Assembly: GCF_013839525.1 (NCBI RefSeq) | Contig: NZ_JACDIS010000004.1 | Location: forward strand, 248,001 to 312,000 | Length of the DNA: 64,000 nucleotides | From: Chthonobacter rhizosphaerae | Lineage (GTDB): Bacteria; Pseudomonadota; Alphaproteobacteria; Rhizobiales; Pleomorphomonadaceae | Direction of reading: 5' to 3' | In this document: in pieces, positions 54,356-64,000 of the stretch | How positions within the stretch are numbered: position 1 is the first letter of the stretch | How the letters are laid out: each line of letters starts with the position of its first letter | Position numbers and translations under genes: made by a program | The notes under the pieces: generated by a model | Database searches by the model: none | What the model saw: the letters and a program-made list of their open reading frames with translations, nothing else | What the model was told of the DNA's origin: nothing

Positions 54356-55063
54356 TCAATCCGGCAGCAGGGTGGCGCCGCGCACCGGATACACCCTCTC
54401 CTCGCCGATCATCCAGGCGATCAGCCGCGTCCGGTCGAACAGGCCGTGGTAGGCGCGGTCGAGCACGTTGAGGCCGCCCGTGTAGGCCCCGAAGGCCGGC
54501 AGGATGCAGCGCGAGCCGTCCGCCGCGAAGGCGCGCCGGCGCAGCGACCGGCCGCGCACGCCCACCCGGGCGCACGGGTGCAGATGGCCGGCCACCTCGC
54601 CGTCGGTCCCGGCGGTCGGCTCATGGCGGAACACGAGCGGGCCGATCGAGACCAGGTCGCAGGCGGTGCCGCCGAGGCCCTTCGGCGGTTCCGGATCGTG
54701 GTTGCCGGTCACCCACAGCCAGTCGGCCGCGCGGGTGAGCGCGCGGATCCGGTCGAGGTCGCCGGCAAGGAGGCGCGTCTCGGCCCTGCGGTCGTGGAAG
54801 CTGTCGCCGAGCGCCACCACCCGGCGCGGCGCGAGGCGGCGGACCACCGCCTCCAGTGCCGTCAGGGTCGCGCGCGTGTCGTAGGGCGGCAGGAATCGCC
54901 CGCGGGTCGCCGCGGAGGAGCCCTTCTCCAGGTGCAGGTCCGCCACTACCAGCGTGGCCTCGGCCGGCCAGAACAGCGCGCCGGACGTATCGAGGCGAAC
55001 GGCCGCGCCGGCAAGTCTCACCAGGCCGTCACGGGTCAGCACGGGCGGTTCCTCGGCAAGCAC
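54356..55063 (-). CDS. pdeM: Ligase-associated DNA damage response endonuclease PdeM
   Basis: A calcineurin-like metallophosphoesterase of about 235 residues. All metal motifs are present: LVVADLHLEKGSS, VVALGDSFHDRRAE, WVTGNHDPEPP, FRHEPT and VAGHLHPCARV. The LFWPAEATLVV start of the domain and the C-terminal ILPAFGAYTGGLNV segment are typical of PdeM. The GTG at 55063 gives the usual N-terminus; an ATG at 55132 and a frame from 55177 are alternatives. PdeM normally lies beside the ligase-associated helicase. Here a pilus-type gene (55298-56491) stands between them. Confidence 0.87.
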   Translation of the reverse strand: MLAEEPPVLTRDGLVRLAGAAVRLDTSGALFWPAEATLVVADLHLEKGSSAATRGRFLPPYDTRATLTALEAVVRRLAPRRVVALGDSFHDRRAETRLLAGDLDRIRALTRAADWLWVTGNHDPEPPKGLGGTACDLVSIGPLVFRHEPTAGTDGEVAGHLHPCARVGVRGRSLRRRAFAADGSRCILPAFGAYTGGLNVLDRAYHGLFDRTRLIAWMIGEERVYPVRGATLLPD

Positions 55064-55297
55064 GGCGCTCAACGGTCGGCCTTTCAAAAACGCTATGCAC
55101 GGCCATCCGGCGACCGGGCGGGCGATTGGCATCCTGCCGTCCGTTGAATCAGAGCCGCGCTGATTCGAAAACCACACAAACCGTCAGGTCGATCGAAGAA
55201 AAGTCGGACCTGGTGCACTCTCGGCAGTTCCCGTTAGGACGATGGTTACGGCTTGTATGTTTTATCACTGTGAGATTACTGCATTGGAGTTGTCTCC

Positions 55298-56491
55298 ATG
55301 GTAAGGGCGCTAATTCGGAAGCTGTGCGGGAACCTTTCAGGCGGCGTCGCACCCATGTTCGCTTTCATACTCGTTCCGCTTCTCGGCGGCGTTGGCGCCG
55401 CCGTCGACTATGGTTCGGCGATCGGAATACGCGCAAAAATGCAGGATGCGCTGGACATCGCCGTGCTCGAAGGCGCGCGCCATGGCAAGGGGGGAGCAGA
55501 CGCGCGCACGGTCCGCGAAAAGTCGGAAGCGTCCTTCGACGAGAACTTCGACAACGACGTGGTGACGAACGCGGTACGCACCTTCACGCCGGCCAGCGGC
55601 TTCGTCACCGGTATCGCCACGGCGCGGCAGGAGACGACGTTCATGGCGCTTCTCGGCGTCAGGACCATCGACATACACGTCACCGCCAAGGCGGCCTACT
55701 CGGGTTCCAGCCCGTGCATCTATGTCCTGGCGCCGAATACGTCCCAGGCGCTCCTCATGAACAGCGGCGCCCGCGTGACCGCCAGGGGCTGCGAGGTGCA
55801 CGTCCATTCGACCGCCAACCCCGCGGCGATGTTCAACGCCAGCACGACGCTCGACGTCGCGAAGACCTGCATCAAGGGAACCCGCATAACAAGGAACGGA
55901 GGCACGCAGACCAGTCTCAGCACCGGCTGCGCCGCCGCCGCCGATCCATATGCGGGCGTCATACCCGTCCCCAATTCCAGCGCGTGCACCTTCAATGGCG
56001 CCAATTACAACGGCGGCGCCGTCACGCTCTCTCCGGGCGTCTACTGCGGCGGCATCAACTTCAACGGCATCAGCGACATCACCCTACAGCCGGGCACGTA
56101 CGTCATCAAGAACGGAGACTGGAACGTCAACGGTGGCAATATGCGTGGGAACGGCGTCACGATCTACTACGTCGGCACGGCCAAGATCCAGTTCAACGGC
56201 GGTATGGACATCGACCTGAAAGCGCCGACCTCGGGCGTCTACAAGAATATCCTGTTCGCCGAGAACGAGGCAAACAGCCTGTCATCCCAGGTCTTCAATT
56301 CGTCCGTGCGCGAGCGTTTCGAAGGCGTCATCCACCTGCCGCGGCGAAACGTGACCTTCAACGCCCGGTCGGACGTGAACGGCGAGAAGTTGGTGCTCGT
56401 GGTCAACACTCTCATCCTCAACACCGTCACCTGGTCACTCTCCCCAATGGCGAGCGGCGGTGGCGGCGAGGGCGTCTATCTCGTGAATTGA
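55298..56491 (+). CDS. TadE/TadG-family protein with a pilus-assembly N-terminus
   Basis: A 397-residue protein with the TadG-like N-terminal anchor LSGGVAPMFAFILVPLLGGV at about residues 13-32. AAVDYGSAIGIRAKMQDALD follows, the usual Flp pilus-assembly signature. A central region rich in Asn, Gly and Thr (residues 160-330; for example ACTFNGANYNGGAVTLSPGV) looks like a beta-helix or adhesin-like repeat. Five cysteines lie in the central part. The gene and its upstream 150 bp are clearly lower in GC than the surroundings, and it sits alone between pdeM and the helicase with no other tad genes. It may be an acquired gene. Confidence 0.8.
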   Translation: MVRALIRKLCGNLSGGVAPMFAFILVPLLGGVGAAVDYGSAIGIRAKMQDALDIAVLEGARHGKGGADARTVREKSEASFDENFDNDVVTNAVRTFTPASGFVTGIATARQETTFMALLGVRTIDIHVTAKAAYSGSSPCIYVLAPNTSQALLMNSGARVTARGCEVHVHSTANPAAMFNASTTLDVAKTCIKGTRITRNGGTQTSLSTGCAAAADPYAGVIPVPNSSACTFNGANYNGGAVTLSPGVYCGGINFNGISDITLQPGTYVIKNGDWNVNGGNMRGNGVTIYYVGTAKIQFNGGMDIDLKAPTSGVYKNILFAENEANSLSSQVFNSSVRERFEGVIHLPRRNVTFNARSDVNGEKLVLVVNTLILNTVTWSLSPMASGGGGEGVYLVN

Positions 56492-56503
56492 CATCGCGTC
56501 GTC

Positions 56504-59005
56504 TCACCCCATCGCGTCCGCGATCAGGTCGTCCGCCGCCTCGCGAAGCAGCGCCTCCTCGCCCTCGCCGCCGGCCACCCGCTCGCGGCCGATCTCCAGG
56601 AGCACCGGCACCGCGAGCGGCGAGATCACGTCGAGCCGCTTGTGCACGATCTGGCCCTTGATGCGGGCGAGCATCTGGGAGAGCCGCGCGATGTCGAGGA
56701 GGCCGCCCGCCGCATCCGCCCACGTGGCCCGGAGGAGGATGTGGTCCGGCTCGTGGGCACGCAGCACGTCGTAGATGAGGTCGGTGGAGACGGTCACCTG
56801 CCGGCCGGTCTTCTCCTCGCCGGGGTGCTTCTTCTCCACGAGGCCGGAGATCAGCGCGCAGGCCCGGAAGGTGCGCTTCAGGAGGTAGCTGTCCGCCATC
56901 CAGGCGTCCAGGTCGTCGCCCAGCATGTCCTCGTCGAAGAGGTCGCGCACGCTCGGCCGGCCGAGGGCGAACAGGTGCCCGAGGTCCTCAAGCCCCCACA
57001 CCGCCACGCAATAGTCGGTCGCCACGAAGCCGAGCGGCTTCGCCCCCATGCGGTCGAGCCGGCGAGTCAGCAGCATGCCGAGGGTCTGGTGGGCGAGCCG
57101 GCCCTCGAACGGATAGGCCACCATGTAGTGGCGGGTCGCCCGCGGGAAGGTCTCCACCAGGAGTTCGTCGCGCTTCGGGATCGCCGACTTCAGCTGCTGG
57201 ATCTGCAGCCACTCCGCCACCTGGGTCGGCAGTTCCTTCCAGGCGGCCGGGTCGGCAAGCATCCGCCGCACCCCGTCGGCGAGGAAGGTGGAGAGCGGGA
57301 ACTTGCCGCCCGCGTAGACCGGGATTTTGGCGTCCTCCCGCTTGGAGCGCGAGACGATCACCTCGTTCTCGCGGATGCCCTCGAAGCGCAGCACCTCGCC
57401 GGCGAACAGGAAGGTGTCGCCGGGCGACATGGTCTCGCAGAAGAATTCCTCGATCTCGCCGAGGATGCGCCCGCCCATCACCGGCCCGGTGCCCCGCGCC
57501 TTGCCGCCGAGCCGCACCTTCAGGAGCGGCGCCTCGATGATGGTGCCGACGTTGAGCCGATACTGCTGGGCGTGGCGCGGGTGGGTCAGCCGCCAGGTGC
57601 CGTCCGCCGTCAGGCGGATCCGGGCGTAGCGCTCGTAGGCGCGGAGCGCGTAGCCGCCCGTCGCCACGAAGTCCACCACGCGCTCGAAGGTCTCCCAGTC
57701 GAGGTCTCGGTAGGGATAGGCCGACACGATCTCACGGTGGAAGTCCTCCGCCCGGAACGGGCCCGCCACGGCCCGGCCGAGCACGTGCTGGGCGAGCACG
57801 TCGAGCGCCCCGGCGCGGATCGGCGGCGTGTCCTGCGCGCCCAGGTAGTTGGCGTCGAGCGCCGCCTTGCACTCCATCACCTCGAACCGGTTGGCCGGCA
57901 CCAGGATGGCGCGCGAGGGCTCGTCCATGCGGTGGTTGGCCCGGCCGATGCGCTGGGCGAGCCGGCTCGCCCCCTTGGGGGCGCCCACGTGGACGACGAG
58001 GTCCACGTCGCCCCAGTCGATGCCGAGGTCCAGGGTGGACGTGCACACGACGGCCCTGAGGCTTCCTTCCGCCATGGCCGCCTCCACCTTGCGCCGGCGC
58101 GAGGCGTCCAGCGAGCCGTGGTGGAGGGCGATCGGCAGGGCGTCGTCGTTGTGGGTCCAGAGTTCGGCGAACAGCATCTCCGCCTGGGACCGTGTGTTGA
58201 CGAAGATCAGCGTCATCCGGTGGGCGGCGATCGCCCGCATCACCTCGCCGATGGCGTAGCGCGCCGAATGGCCGGCCCACGGCACCCGCTCGTCGGTCTC
58301 CAGGATGCGGATCTCCGGCTTCGCCCCGCCCGCCACGGTCACGATGTCGGAAAGCGCCGCCGGCTCGCCCGGCGCCTGCGGCACCAGCCAGGCGCGCAGG
58401 TCGTCCGGCTCGGCCACGGTCGCCGACAGGCCCACCGTCCGGATGCCCGGCGCGATGGCCCGCAGCCGCGCGAGCCCGAGCGCCAGGAGATCGCCCCGCT
58501 TGGAGGTGACGAGCGCGTGCAGCTCGTCGAACACCACGGCCCTCAGGTCCTCGAAGAAGGTCTCGTGGTCGGTGCCGGCGATCAGCAGCGCCAGCTGTTC
58601 CGGCGTCGTCAGCAGGATGTCCGGCGGCGCCAGCTTCTGGCGCTGGCGCTTGTGGGAGGGCGTGTCGCCGGTGCGCGTCTCCACCGTGATCGACAGGCCC
58701 ATCTCGGCGATCGGCCGCTCCAGGTTGCGCTCGATGTCGACGGCGAGCGCCTTCAGGGGCGAGATGTAGAGCGTGTGGATGCCGCGCCGACGGGTGCCCG
58801 GCTTGTGCCTGCCCCGGGCGGCGATCTCGGTCAGCGACGGCAGGAAGCCCGCGAGCGTCTTGCCGGCGCCCGTCGGGGCGATCAGCAGCGTCGACCGCCC
58901 GGCGGCGGCATGCTCCAGCAGCGCCAGCTGGTGCGGGCGCGGGCTCCAGCCGCGGGCGGCGAACCAGTCGAGGAACCGGGGCGGCAACAGATCGGACGGC
59001 GACAT
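56504..59005 (-). CDS. Ligase-associated DNA damage response DEXH-box helicase
   Basis: An Lhr-like superfamily 2 helicase of about 833 residues. Motif I is LIAPTGAGKTLAGFLPSL, motif II VVFDELHALV, motif III VGLSATVAEPDD, and motif VI RLAQRIGRANHRMD. A long C-terminal region with winged-helix and Lhr-core features follows. Members work with an ATP-dependent ligase, a metallo-beta-lactamase-fold exonuclease and PdeM in DNA repair; only PdeM is nearby here. ATG 59005 (MSPSDLLPPRFLDW) is chosen; ATG 59017 is possible. It begins 62 bp after the methyltransferase stop and may be cotranscribed with it. Confidence 0.92.
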   Translation of the reverse strand: MSPSDLLPPRFLDWFAARGWSPRPHQLALLEHAAAGRSTLLIAPTGAGKTLAGFLPSLTEIAARGRHKPGTRRRGIHTLYISPLKALAVDIERNLERPIAEMGLSITVETRTGDTPSHKRQRQKLAPPDILLTTPEQLALLIAGTDHETFFEDLRAVVFDELHALVTSKRGDLLALGLARLRAIAPGIRTVGLSATVAEPDDLRAWLVPQAPGEPAALSDIVTVAGGAKPEIRILETDERVPWAGHSARYAIGEVMRAIAAHRMTLIFVNTRSQAEMLFAELWTHNDDALPIALHHGSLDASRRRKVEAAMAEGSLRAVVCTSTLDLGIDWGDVDLVVHVGAPKGASRLAQRIGRANHRMDEPSRAILVPANRFEVMECKAALDANYLGAQDTPPIRAGALDVLAQHVLGRAVAGPFRAEDFHREIVSAYPYRDLDWETFERVVDFVATGGYALRAYERYARIRLTADGTWRLTHPRHAQQYRLNVGTIIEAPLLKVRLGGKARGTGPVMGGRILGEIEEFFCETMSPGDTFLFAGEVLRFEGIRENEVIVSRSKREDAKIPVYAGGKFPLSTFLADGVRRMLADPAAWKELPTQVAEWLQIQQLKSAIPKRDELLVETFPRATRHYMVAYPFEGRLAHQTLGMLLTRRLDRMGAKPLGFVATDYCVAVWGLEDLGHLFALGRPSVRDLFDEDMLGDDLDAWMADSYLLKRTFRACALISGLVEKKHPGEEKTGRQVTVSTDLIYDVLRAHEPDHILLRATWADAAGGLLDIARLSQMLARIKGQIVHKRLDVISPLAVPVLLEIGRERVAGGEGEEALLREAADDLIADAMG

Positions 59006-59067
59006 CGCCGGCACCATAGGATGGCGACGCCCGCCGCTCCAGCGCCGATCGATCGGGACCGCTCGGG

Positions 59068-60108
59068 TCACTCGGCGCGGAGGTCTCCGGCGCCCTCGAC
59101 CGGTATGTCGCCGGCCGCCGGCACGCGCCCGTCCCGCGCCGCCGGCCGGCCCAGCACCACGAGGAACCCCTCCACCGGCGCGCTCCGGTCCTCGCGCAGC
59201 GTCTCCCGGCGAAGGTCCAGGACCACGAATCCCGCCTCGTCGGCGAGCCGGCGGAGGTAACCCTCGCCGTGGGCGTAGCGCAGGCTGTCGCGCAGCACCA
59301 CGTCGCCCGCGTCGGCCGCCTCCACCGAGAAGGCGAACAGGCCGTCCGGCGCGAGGCGGGCCGCGACGGCCGCGAACACCGTCTCCAGGGTGCCCACGTA
59401 GACGAACACGTCGGCCGCGGTGACGAGGTCGAGCGGCGTCTCCGAGGCCTCGAGATGGGCCGCCACGTCGCCGACCGCGAGCGCGTCGTAGACCTGCTTG
59501 CCGGCTGCCCGCTCCAGCATCTCGGGCGACAGGTCCACGCCCTCCAGGTGCACGCAGCGGGCGCGCAGCACCTCGCCCATCAGGCCGGTGCCGCAGCCGA
59601 GGTCCAGCACCCGGCCGAAGGCGGGCGCCGTCACGCCGGCGGGGCGCCGGTCGGCGAGCAGCGAACCCAGCCGCCAGGGCACCCGGTACTTCAGCGTCTC
59701 CACGAGCGCGGTCTCGAACCGGTCCGCGTAGTCGTCGAAGAGACCGCGCACATAGGCCTCGGGCGGCGTCTCCGGCACCGGCGCCCGGCCGAGGGCCGCG
59801 AGGCGGAGCGCCGCCCCGAACAGGTCGTCCGGATCGGCCGAGAGCGCCGCCTTCAGGGCCTCCGCCGCGCCCGGGCCGTCCCCCACGGCCGCGCGCGCGT
59901 CGGCGAGGCCGATCAGCGCCGGCAGCCAGCCGGGCACCCGCTCCAGGGTCTGGGCGAAGAGGTCCGCGGCGGCGGCATGGTCGCCCTCGCCGGCATAGAG
60001 GCGCGCATAGTCGTAGCGGCGGTCGGCCAGGAGGTCGCCGGAGGAGAGAGCCAGAGGGGACAAGCAGGGACTCGAAGCGGAAGGAACACGTGGGACGGCG
60101 AGGCTCAT
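59068..60108 (-). CDS. TPR-containing class I SAM-dependent methyltransferase
   Basis: A 346-residue protein of the predicted-methyltransferase-with-TPR group (COG4976 type). Residues 30-110 are tetratricopeptide-like (YDYARLYAGEGDHAAAADLF, then GWLPALIGLADARAAVGDG). The methyltransferase core has motif I VLDLGCGTGLMGEVL near residue 170, an acidic residue in LEGVDLSPEMLERA, and VTAADVFVYVG for motif IV. The ATG at 60108 is taken. Substrate is not known. It lies 62 bp upstream of the helicase on the same strand, and five tandem repeats separate it from the TerB gene. Confidence 0.86.
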   Translation of the reverse strand: MSLAVPRVPSASSPCLSPLALSSGDLLADRRYDYARLYAGEGDHAAAADLFAQTLERVPGWLPALIGLADARAAVGDGPGAAEALKAALSADPDDLFGAALRLAALGRAPVPETPPEAYVRGLFDDYADRFETALVETLKYRVPWRLGSLLADRRPAGVTAPAFGRVLDLGCGTGLMGEVLRARCVHLEGVDLSPEMLERAAGKQVYDALAVGDVAAHLEASETPLDLVTAADVFVYVGTLETVFAAVAARLAPDGLFAFSVEAADAGDVVLRDSLRYAHGEGYLRRLADEAGFVVLDLRRETLREDRSAPVEGFLVVLGRPAARDGRVPAAGDIPVEGAGDLRAE

Positions 60109-60156
60109 GCGCCCGGCCGCGCCCTTTTGCAAGAGGGTTAGACCACGAACCCGAAC

Positions 60157-60422
60157 CCGCCGGCCGGTCCCGCGCCCCGCCCGTTCAGCCGAGACGGCGG
60201 TAGCGCACCCGCCGGCCGTTCCCGCGCGCCCACCCGTTCAGCCGAGACGGTGGATACGCAACCCGACGGCCGATCGCCACCCTCGCCCGTTCAGCCACGC
60301 CCACGGATGCGCCCTGGCCGGCCGTTGCCGCATCCTCGCCCATCCAGCCGAACCGGCGCGGGCGTGCCCGCCGGCCGGTCCCGCGCCCCGCCCGTTCAGC
60401 CGAGCCGGCGGTAGCGCACCCG
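60157..60422. repeat. Five degenerate 54-bp tandem repeats overlapping the terB stop
   Basis: Units begin near 60157, 60211, 60265, 60316 and 60371 and are 51-55 bp long. Each holds a CCGGCCG block and a GTTCAGCCGAGACGG-like block. The last unit is the 3' end of the TerB gene (codons for VRYRRLG and the TGA), so the array looks like repeated duplication of that gene end. The middle copies are the most diverged. There are no spacers, so it is not a CRISPR array. Confidence 0.85.
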
Positions 60423-60809
60423 GGCGGAATGCTCGATGGCGGCGACGGCGAGCTTGGGCAGCTCCAGCCGGTCCTCCAGCATCTGCAGGAACACGAGCTC
60501 CTCCTGGCGCACCAGGAGGTCCACCGCCGCCACCTCGACGGCGAGCGCGTAGGCCGTCTCGCGCAGGCGGGGCGGGATCGCCTCGTCGATGAGGTTCAGG
60601 ATCTCGTCGAGCCCGCCCTCGTGTCCGAGGTTGCCGACGCAGAGCTCCACGGTCCGGGCGAGCGGCCCCTCATAGCCCTCGAACGCCGGCAGCGTGGAGA
60701 CGAGCCGGCCGAGCTTCTCCATCTCGGCCTCGGTCATAGCGTGGTCGGCAGCCGACGTGGTCACCATCACCCAGATCAGCGCTTCCTCGGTGGTCAGCTT
60801 GGCGGCCAT
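60396..60809 (-). CDS. TerB-family tellurite-resistance-like protein
   Basis: A 137-residue all-helical protein of the TerB fold. It starts MAAKLTTEEALIWVMVTTSA and has the acidic metal-binding-like pattern ADHAMTEAEMEKLGRLVSTL, followed by a second acidic helix (HEGGLDEILNLIDEAI). The C-terminus reads LPKLAVAAIEHSARVRYRRL. The ATG at 60809 is preferred over frames extended into the upstream repeats. Single TerB proteins occur widely outside tellurite operons; no ter partners are present, so tellurite resistance should not be assumed. Its last codons are part of the 54-bp repeat array. Confidence 0.85.
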   Translation of the reverse strand: MAAKLTTEEALIWVMVTTSAADHAMTEAEMEKLGRLVSTLPAFEGYEGPLARTVELCVGNLGHEGGLDEILNLIDEAIPPRLRETAYALAVEVAAVDLLVRQEELVFLQMLEDRLELPKLAVAAIEHSARVRYRRLG

Positions 60810-62060
<1,251 letters not shown>

Positions 62061-62281
62061 GGCGGCTCCTATGGGGGGCGGGCGCGGCGGAGGCCCGATC
62101 CTCCGCCCGCCGCCCGCCGGGGTCTGTCGGCAGGAACGCGCCAGCCGCCGATGCGTCCCCCCGGCCCGCCGGTCCACCGCTAACCTCTTCGTCTCGTTTC
62201 GGCCCGTTCGGCCGGCTCGCGGCTTCCCTCCGCGCGCGTCCCCCTGCTATAGCCCGAACCGCAATGCCGCTGGAGACGCCG

Positions 62282-63094
62282 ATGTCGGAGATGAAGCTCG
62301 TCGTGGTGGGGGCCGGGGGCCGCATGGGGCGGGCCCTGATCAAGGCCGTGAGCGAAACGCCGGGCGCCGTGGTCTCCGCCGCCATCGAGCGGGAAGGCTC
62401 GCCCGCCCTCGGGGCCGACGCCGGCGTCCTCGCCGGCCTGTCGCCGCTCGGCGTTTCCGTCACGGACGATCCGCTGCCGGCCTTCGCGGCCGCCCACGGC
62501 GTCCTCGACTTCACCTCCCCGGCCGCCACGGTGGCCTTCGCCGAACTCGCCGCCCAGGCGCGCATCGTCCACGTCGTCGGCACCACCGGCTGTTCGGCGG
62601 AGGACGAGGCGGCCATCGACGCCGCCGCCCGCCACGCGGTGGTGGTCAAGTCCGGCAACATGAGCCTCGGGGTCAACCTCCTCGCCGGCCTCGTCCGCAA
62701 GGCCGCCGCCGCCCTCGGGCCGTCGTTCGACATCGAGATCGTCGAGATGCACCACCGCCACAAGGTGGACGCGCCCTCCGGCACCGCCCTCCTCCTCGGC
62801 GAGGCGGCCGCCGCCGGCCGCGGCGTCTCCCTCCGGGAGGCGAGCGTGCGCGGCCGCGACGGCCACACCGGCCCGCGGCCGGACGGGGCGATCGGCTTCG
62901 CGTCCCTGCGCGGCGGCGCCGTCGTCGGCGACCACACGGTCACCTTCGCGGGCCCGGGCGAGCGCATCGAGCTGACCCACCGGGCCGACGACCGCGCCAT
63001 CTTCGCCCTCGGAGCGGTGCGCGCCGCCCTCTGGGGCTTCGGGCGCAAGCCCGGCCGCTACGGCATGGACGACGTCCTCGGCCTCAACGACTGA
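62282..63094 (+). CDS. dapB: 4-hydroxy-tetrahydrodipicolinate reductase
   Basis: NAD(P)H-dependent reductase of the lysine and diaminopimelate pathway, 270 residues. The nucleotide-binding motif is [17 protein letters not shown]. The substrate and catalytic region is [20 protein letters not shown], with the His pair and Lys needed for proton transfer. [15 protein letters not shown] is also conserved. The ATG at 62282 has GGAG upstream, and an ATG at 62264 is possible. It is divergent from dinB with a 221-bp gap, and gpmA follows 82 bp later on the same strand. Confidence 0.96.
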   Translation: MSEMKLVVVGAGGRMGRALIKAVSETPGAVVSAAIEREGSPALGADAGVLAGLSPLGVSVTDDPLPAFAAAHGVLDFTSPAATVAFAELAAQARIVHVVGTTGCSAEDEAAIDAAARHAVVVKSGNMSLGVNLLAGLVRKAAAALGPSFDIEIVEMHHRHKVDAPSGTALLLGEAAAAGRGVSLREASVRGRDGHTGPRPDGAIGFASLRGGAVVGDHTVTFAGPGERIELTHRADDRAIFALGAVRAALWGFGRKPGRYGMDDVLGLND

Positions 63095-63176
63095 TCCGGC
63101 GCGAAGCCGATACCGAGCGGACGGCGCCGCCTCCAACAAGCGACCGCCGCTCCATCCCCCGAAGAAGGAGTCCCCC

Positions 63177-63797
63177 ATGTCCCGCGTCCTGGTGCTGGTC
63201 CGACACGGTCAGAGCGAGTGGAACCTGAAGAATCTCTTCACCGGCTGGAAGGATCCGGACCTGACGCCCCTCGGCGTCGAGGAGGCGACCGCCGCCGGCC
63301 AGCGCCTGAAGGCCCTCGGCGTCCGCTTCGACGTGGCCTACACGTCCGTGCTCACGCGCGCCCAGCGCACCCTGTCGCTGATCCTGGACGAGATCGGCCA
63401 GACGGACCTGCCGACCGTCAGGGACCAGGCCCTCAACGAACGCGACTACGGCGAACTCACGGGCCTCAACAAGGACGACGCGCGCGCCAGGTGGGGCGAG
63501 GAGCAGGTGCATGTCTGGCGCCGCTCGTTCGACGTGCCCCCGCCGGGCGGCGAGAGCCTGAAGGACACCGCGGCCCGCGTCCTGCCCTATTTCGAGGCGG
63601 AGATCCTGCCGCGCGTCCTCAAGGGCGAGAACGTGCTCGTCGCCGCCCACGGCAACTCCCTGCGCGCCCTCATCATGCAGCTGGAGGGCCTGACCGGCGA
63701 GGAGATCGTTGCCCGCGAGCTCGCGACCGGCGTGCCCATCGTCTACCACCTGGACGAGACCGGCCGGATCGTCTCCAAGGATGTGCTTTCGGGCTGA
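63177..63797 (+). CDS. gpmA: 2,3-bisphosphoglycerate-dependent phosphoglycerate mutase
   Basis: Glycolytic mutase that interconverts 3- and 2-phosphoglycerate, 206 residues. The phosphohistidine is His10 in [19 protein letters not shown]. Other active-site segments are [19 protein letters not shown] and [13 protein letters not shown]. The product is shorter than enterobacterial GpmA but of a length common in alphaproteobacteria. AAGGAG precedes the ATG. The dapB-gpmA order is common in Hyphomicrobiales. Confidence 0.96.
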   Translation: MSRVLVLVRHGQSEWNLKNLFTGWKDPDLTPLGVEEATAAGQRLKALGVRFDVAYTSVLTRAQRTLSLILDEIGQTDLPTVRDQALNERDYGELTGLNKDDARARWGEEQVHVWRRSFDVPPPGGESLKDTAARVLPYFEAEILPRVLKGENVLVAAHGNSLRALIMQLEGLTGEEIVARELATGVPIVYHLDETGRIVSKDVLSG

Positions 63798-63910
63798 GCC
63801 CCCGCCGAAAGCCCCGCGAGGACGGCGCACCCCCGGCGCCGCGCCCCGTAACCGGGCCGCGACGCCGCCCCACCGAACCGTGGCGCCGCCCCTCCGGGCG
63901 CCGACTCGCC

Positions 63911-64000
63911 TCACCGGGGCTGCGCCTTCGCGCGCGCGGCCTTCAGCCTGTAGAGCGCGTCCAGCGCCTCGCGGGGCGTCATCTCGTCCGGCGACAGGCC
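63911..64000 (-). CDS. mutS: DNA mismatch repair protein MutS, C-terminal end only
   Basis: The last 29 codons and stop of a minus-strand gene that continues beyond the right edge. The visible peptide includes LSPDEMTPREALDALYRLK, which matches the conserved C-terminal end of MutS (PDELTPREALE-type). The rest of the gene is not seen, so the call rests on this short motif. Confidence 0.8.
   Translation of the reverse strand, partial: GLSPDEMTPREALDALYRLKAARAKAQPR

Noticed and set aside
60157..60422. CRISPR array
   Set aside because: The 54-bp units are contiguous and degenerate, with no unique spacers, and no cas genes are near.
60396..60809. Tellurite resistance operon
   Set aside because: Only a single TerB-like protein is present, without terC, terD, terZ or other partners.

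Overview
The window is GC-rich chromosomal DNA from an alphaproteobacterium, most likely of the order Hyphomicrobiales (Rhizobiales). The pointers are an ALA synthase hemA (C4 heme pathway), a FixL/FixJ/FixK oxygen cascade with cbb3 oxidase genes, heterotetrameric sarcosine oxidase, a PodJ-like Sel1 protein with a CtrA-like site, and very high codon-position GC. No tRNA, rRNA, insertion sequence, phage or CRISPR array was seen. Both ends cut genes: soxA on the left and mutS on the right.

Layout. 0-4.6 kb: sarcosine oxidase soxB-soxD-soxA (minus strand) with an inverted-repeat element between soxB and soxD. 4.8-10.3 kb: a TetR regulator divergent from an RND efflux adaptor and permease, with a palindromic operator inside the shared promoter. 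11-15.9 kb: the three-gene pathway for the osmolyte N-acetylglutaminylglutamine amide (asnO, ngg, M42 peptidase). 16.0-34.2 kb: a compact microaerobic island with a receiver protein, hemA, ccoS-I-H-G, a GST, ccoP-Q-O-N, an SRPBCC protein, an AbrB-type membrane protein, hemN, fixK, a lone receiver, fixJ and fixL. 34.3-36 kb: an aminotransferase and mscL. 36.4-41.4 kb: a symporter-like hybrid histidine kinase, a convergent LuxR-type response regulator and a small secreted coiled-coil protein. 41.5-48 kb: beta-oxidation genes (fadB/J-like, thiolase, acyl-CoA dehydrogenase) and a MerR regulator. 48.3-54.2 kb: a PodJ-like envelope protein, a TauE/SafE exporter and its TIGR02186 partner. 54.3-59 kb: PdeM and the ligase-associated DEXH helicase, separated by a less GC-rich TadE/G-type pilus gene. 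59-64 kb: a TPR methyltransferase, TerB, DinB, dapB, gpmA and mutS, with several tandem repeats.

How it works together. The 16-34 kb island appears to hold a whole oxygen circuit. FixL has the heme-pocket histidine. FixJ probably drives fixK through tandem TACGTAAGC sites. FixK lacks iron-sulfur cysteines. Four FNR/FixK boxes (TTGAC-N4-RTCAA) lie in front of hemA, ccoG, ccoN and hemN. Each box also lies between divergent genes, so the REC protein, the GST, the SRPBCC protein and the AbrB protein may belong to the same regulon. Functional names come from reading motifs and family resemblance without database searches.
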